Of a stretch of 64,000 nucleotides of DNA, positions 60,696 to 64,000 are shown one piece after another. The DNA is from Rhyacophila brunnea (Eukaryota > Arthropoda > Insecta > Trichoptera > Rhyacophilidae). Location of the stretch: the NCBI GenBank assembly GCA_022495005.1, contig JAGYXB010001071.1, positions 248,001-312,000 of the forward strand, given 5' to 3'. The translations under genes and the position numbers were made by a program. The notes beneath the pieces were generated by a model. The model was not told the DNA's origin and made no database searches. It was given only the letters and a program-made list of their open reading frames with translations. The first letter of the stretch is position 1. Each line of letters begins with the position of its first letter.

Positions 60696-60873
60696 GGTAC
60701 TGTTCGGTTATACGGAATACAGCGGAAAACACATTTTGAAAATAGCCGATAAACTGGATTATTTGTAACCTAACCTAACCTAACCTAAACTAATCCAAAC
60801 TAACAAATAATCCAGTATATCGGGTATTTTTAAAATGTGTTTTCCGCTGTATTCCGTATAACCGAACAGTACC
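60696..60873. mobile_element. Hairpin MITE with perfect 8-bp TSD and telomere-like loop
   Basis: GGTACTGTTCGGTTATACGG, then AATACAGCGGAAAACACATT, on the left is mirrored almost perfectly by AATGTGTTTTCCGCTGTATT and CCGTATAACCGAACAGTACC on the right (arms about 70 bp). Direct GAATTTAA flanks are at 60688-60695 and 60874-60881. The ~36-bp loop is TAACCTAACCTAACCTAACC plus degenerate units, the complement of the insect telomere repeat TTAGG. It is inserted into a copy of the repeat also at 6850 and 27800, so an empty site exists in the same window. Confidence 0.85.
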
Positions 60874-60884
60874 GAATTTAAATA

Positions 60885-61955
60885 CATTATTACTGAGATG
60901 TGACCTATAATATGAAAGTGTACAAAAAGTAATATGGAGATATATCAATGTATGTTGAATTTCTTTTATTTAGATATACCTATATCAGAAAAATACTATT
61001 GTCTCTGACTCATATCCTTATTATTTTACATAAATATGTATGATATTTAAATCTTATATTTGACTTATCACCATTTTATTTGACTACAGAATTAATATTA
61101 TACGTCTTCATTTTCTTTTGAGCATAATTTGATAAACATTTAATTCACAATTGAAAAGACGGATTCTATCGACTTGTATAACATACAAATTAATATTTTT
61201 ACGGTCTTTATCAGTAAATACAAAAAAAACGTAGAATATTTTTTTGATTTGAACGTAAATATTTTTCAAATACCTATATCAATCGTGTGAACAGTTATTC
61301 ACTATTCATTCGTAAAACCAGGTCCAATAATATTGGTAAATTTGTCAAATACACCAGAAATTTTATTGTAAGTTAAAGACATAAAAATATGCTTATTTTT
61401 AGAATTCTTACTTTCTAAATTCAACAACTAAGTATTTATAGTTTCCAGTTTACAGTCATAGTTGATAGTTATTTATTTATAGTCAACAAAGCGAATGTAC
61501 TGAGATATTATCTCTTATTTTTTGACATTTAAATCGCTGAATATTGCTATGATTAAGTGACATAAAAACTAAATCCTGTCTGAGGAAAACCAACTCGAAA
61601 ATAAACAGTACAGTTTTATTATCCAGTATGTGAATAAACCATCTAATAAGTATGTATGTATGTGAATAAACCATCTAATAAACTAAACGTATCGCCGATA
61701 AAAATTTAGGATTTGAGCATTACCAAAATTGTATATTAATAAACCAATACCGACTGCTTAGTCTGCAAACCAGGTAACTCCATTTAAGTAATTTTTTCAG
61801 GAAATAGAAAAAAGCTTATTAATTTAACCATCGAGCGGAATTTAAAAATTCCAAAAATACACTTAAAAACTATTTTTTTACAAATAAGCTGCACTATGAA
61901 TTTTTGCGCTATTTTAGCATCCCTTTTATAATATAAAGACAATTTATATAAAGAG
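60885..61955. other. AT-rich stretch with one short direct repeat
   Basis: GTGAATAAACCATCTAATAA occurs twice (about 61630 and 61661), separated by GTATGTATGTAT. No gene was recognised. Confidence 0.45.
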
Positions 61956-61959
61956 CGGA

Positions 61960-62220
61960 GTTGCTTCATTTCGAATACTGGAAATATGGCACCTGCAATT
62001 GGCTGTACTGTGTGAAGAACGATAACGTACAGTGGTCTATGTGCACCGGGGCGAAACCCGAGAGATGCATGTTCGATTCCTGCTGGGTGTTTTTTCAAAA
62101 AAGATTTTTTTATCGGTTATAATATATTTTCCCAGACGTGTTTTCAAAATTATGTATGTTCAATAATTAGAATGGTACATTCTGAAATCTTGTGAATTAT
62201 TCGTTAAAAAAATAGTTAAT
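61960..62220 (+). mobile_element. tRNA-like/TIR element, copy I (right arm and core)
   Basis: A plus-strand tRNA-like unit with CACCGGGGCGAAACCCGAGA and B box TGTTCGATTCCTGCTGGG (about 62070-62087) is followed by the right arm. The arm carries AAGATTTTTTTATCGGTTAT, GTGTTTTCAAAATTATGTAT, CAATAATTAGAATGGTACAT and TCTTGTGAATTATTCGTT. The arm is close to those of F and G. A left arm is not evident, and the start is uncertain. The minus frame 61784-62098 crosses the element and is a shadow. Confidence 0.7.
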
Positions 62221-62224
62221 AATT

Positions 62225-63390
62225 AATAACGCATTTATTTATAGGTTTAGGAGTTTTTTATGTGTCGAGTTTTTTTTATTTTATAGAAAACATGAAAATG
62301 CAATCAAAATCTCATTATTGATCAAAAGTGCAGTTAGCTGATTTAAAGATGAAGCAGTCGATATGTCATATCCCGTCTATGAAATAACGAAAAATGAAAT
62401 AATATCATGTTAAACGTGAATAAATATATAAAAATAACAAACCCTGAAATGCCACGTCTTCTTCGGCCAGTTTATAAACAGCAATATTTTGCTTACCTGA
62501 AACCAAAAAAAGAAACACACATCAATATATATTTAAAAAATATAATTAAAAATAGCAAAAAAAAAAACAAAAAGCAATTGAAGTATTTTATGCAGACATG
62601 ACCCTGTCATGTGAAATTTGATAGATTTGCTATCATTTAGATACTGGTGAATATTTTTTTGGTTCATCATTCATACATAAATACTACAAAATACATTAAC
62701 CTAATTTTCCCATACATTCATATTAAGAATACCGTAATCATCAATTTTTATCCTTAAATTCTTTGTAATCGAGGTGAATCGTGAATAAAAAAAATATACG
62801 TAATCTGAGCTAAATAATCGTTAATCTATTTATGTATAAAATGTAACTAATGTATTACAAAATCACAAACATATGTAATACTCAGTAATCGTTTTATTTT
62901 TCTTGTACAATATTTAATACAAAGCTTGATTGTACCGATCAATTTATTTGACGTTTCTCATTAACAATGCTATTACATAGATAATATTTTCACTGCCTGT
63001 TGCTTCACATTCGTATATTATAAAATAAAACATTTAATTATGTATGTAGTATGCGTTCATTATTCGTAGAAAAAAACTCTCATGTAAGTCGGTATAATTA
63101 TTTTGATTTCGAGAATATTAGAGTATAAAGAAATTTATAATGTAGCTTATTTTAATGGTTATAATCATCATCGTCATCTTAGGCGATTGACTGCTGAATA
63201 AAGTCTTACATTATTTTACTCTTTTTGTATCTTTTGGAACTAAGCCAAAGCATTCCTCCAGAAGGGTAGAGTTAAAGACCGTTAAGTATTTTCACATGGT
63301 TGTCAGGTTAGTGTTTTTGTCAGATCTAGCATTTTTGATAATATACACAGCTTGAAAAATGCGTATCTGCAGCGCTTTGTTCTAAATAGT
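62225..63390. other. AT-rich stretch, nothing recognised
   Basis: The frame 62407-62601 is Lys/Asn-rich and composition-driven. The end of the interval (63170-63390) is somewhat less AT-biased but unassigned. Confidence 0.35.
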
Positions 63391-63395
63391 GATAT

Positions 63396-63624
63396 GAAGT
63401 CACCCGACGACATGACGGAATTGTGACGTCAGCCAATATAGGCTCGAGGCAAGCCGTCCAACGCACACGGCTCACCATATATATTATTATGCTGAAACAC
63501 CTATTTGTGTATGGGGACAATGGATAACGCCACTATTTTAGTAGCGTTATTTTCTCGAATGCTATTATCACTCCGGTAGTACGTCACAATGATGTCATAT
63601 GACGTCATGTCGACCGGGCGACTA
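63396..63624. mobile_element. Inverted-repeat element rich in TGACGTCA words
   Basis: AGTCACCCGACGACATGACG (63398-63417), then TTGTGACGTCAG, is mirrored by TACGTCACAATGATGTCATA and TGACGTCATGTCGACCGGGC near 63580-63620. Arms are about 45 bp with indels. The arms carry several TGACGTCA or near-TGACGTCA (CRE-like) words. Minus-strand frames over it (63326-63831) are unrecognised and probably chance. Confidence 0.6.
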
Positions 63625-63629
63625 CAACT

Positions 63630-64000
63630 CGCAAGTTCTAACATAAGGCCCCTGGCGTATGATATTACATCTAGCATTTTTGGCACCAAAACAATTATTC
63701 TGGACGGATTCTTCCTCCATCCAGAACAGCCCGGTGTATAGGATTCGTATTACCTTTAATCCTCCATACAAATGACAACTAGCTTTACTATTAACCCCAT
63801 ATTTTGATGCCATTTTCCAACAATCATTCAATTATCGAACGAAATATCCAGCCATTTCCACTCCAGAAATTTACCAATGTCACATTGTTTACACGTGCCA
63901 TCTTACTGATTCCATGTTAAAAAAAATACTACACAGCTAAGTAACAACTTTGATTATTTCTTAAAAACAAAAAAAAAAGATTAGGTACCGCAATAAAACC
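63630..64000. other. Window end, unassigned
   Basis: Moderately GC-richer until about 63760, then AT-rich. A 69-codon minus frame (63622-63831) has no known domain. I see no repeat end. Confidence 0.35.

Noticed and set aside
60767..60800. Chromosome end (telomere)
   Set aside because: Only about four AACCT units, enclosed within a hairpin element with TSDs; interstitial.
61784..62098. 104-codon minus-strand gene
   Set aside because: It crosses the tRNA-like core of a repeat. The 'HPAGIEHASLGFRPGAHRP' start is simply the antisense of the B-box region, a pattern typical of tRNA shadows.
1..64000. CRISPR array
   Set aside because: No regularly spaced direct repeats; the DNA is eukaryotic in character.
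1..64000. Bacterial-style operons, ribosome-binding sites and terminators
   Set aside because: No dense coding frames, and SINEs, LINEs and MITEs are present, so these concepts do not apply.

Overview
This window looks like gene-poor, strongly AT-rich insect nuclear DNA. The evidence is (TTAGG)n-type telomere-like units inside a hairpin element (around 60767-60790), tRNA-derived SINEs, decayed jockey/CR1-group and RTE-like LINE pieces, a Tc1/mariner pseudogene, hAT-like elements with 8-bp target-site duplications (TSDs), and many miniature inverted-repeat elements. The order is unresolved: short words such as TACTCGTA and TAGGTACCTA recur, which I associate with Lepidoptera and some Hemiptera, but that is impression, not proof. 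I found no intact protein-coding gene. Nearly all open frames are 60-120 codons and lack recognisable domains, so the window is probably intergenic or intronic.

Layout. 1-7900: mostly unassigned AT-rich DNA with two old repeats (2340-2490 and 4390-4925), each having a partner near 56 kb. 7.9-14 kb: a SINE, two copies of a ~440-bp element ending in CGTTGTAAAAT, and a possible LTR remnant. 15.5-25 kb: the first members of a family with long terminal inverted repeats (TIRs) around tRNA-like sequence, three SINE pieces and a LINE fragment. 25.9-31.2 kb: a hairpin MITE, SINEs, a LINE fragment and a 947-bp hAT-like element. 31.6-35.8 kb: a cluster of the tRNA-like/TIR family, including a bare hairpin derivative and a copy interrupted by the ~440-bp element, plus the mariner pseudogene. 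37-45 kb: SINEs, a hAT-like MITE with another MITE nested in it, a GC-richer island and a long-hairpin MITE. 46-54 kb: a candidate core promoter, another hairpin MITE, a second interrupted tRNA-like/TIR copy, a possible LTR end and a GC-rich hairpin MITE. 54.5-64 kb: the best LINE fragment, a hAT end, the second hAT-like MITE copy, a hairpin MITE with a perfect 8-bp TSD, and more of the tRNA-like/TIR family.

The most unusual object is the tRNA-like/TIR family. Members carry about 100-bp inverted ends that fold on each other. Between them lies one full tRNA-like sequence followed by the 5' (A-box) half of a second. At least eight recognisable copies or fragments are here, in both orientations of the core. 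It mixes features of SINEs (Pol III boxes) and MITEs (long TIRs). Two copies also appear to carry the same unrelated ~440-bp element at the same internal position. I do not know a described family with this architecture, but I could not search databases.

The parts do not work together as a pathway. They record successive transposon insertions, several nested, which gives relative ages. All coordinates of repeats are by eye and may be off by several bases.
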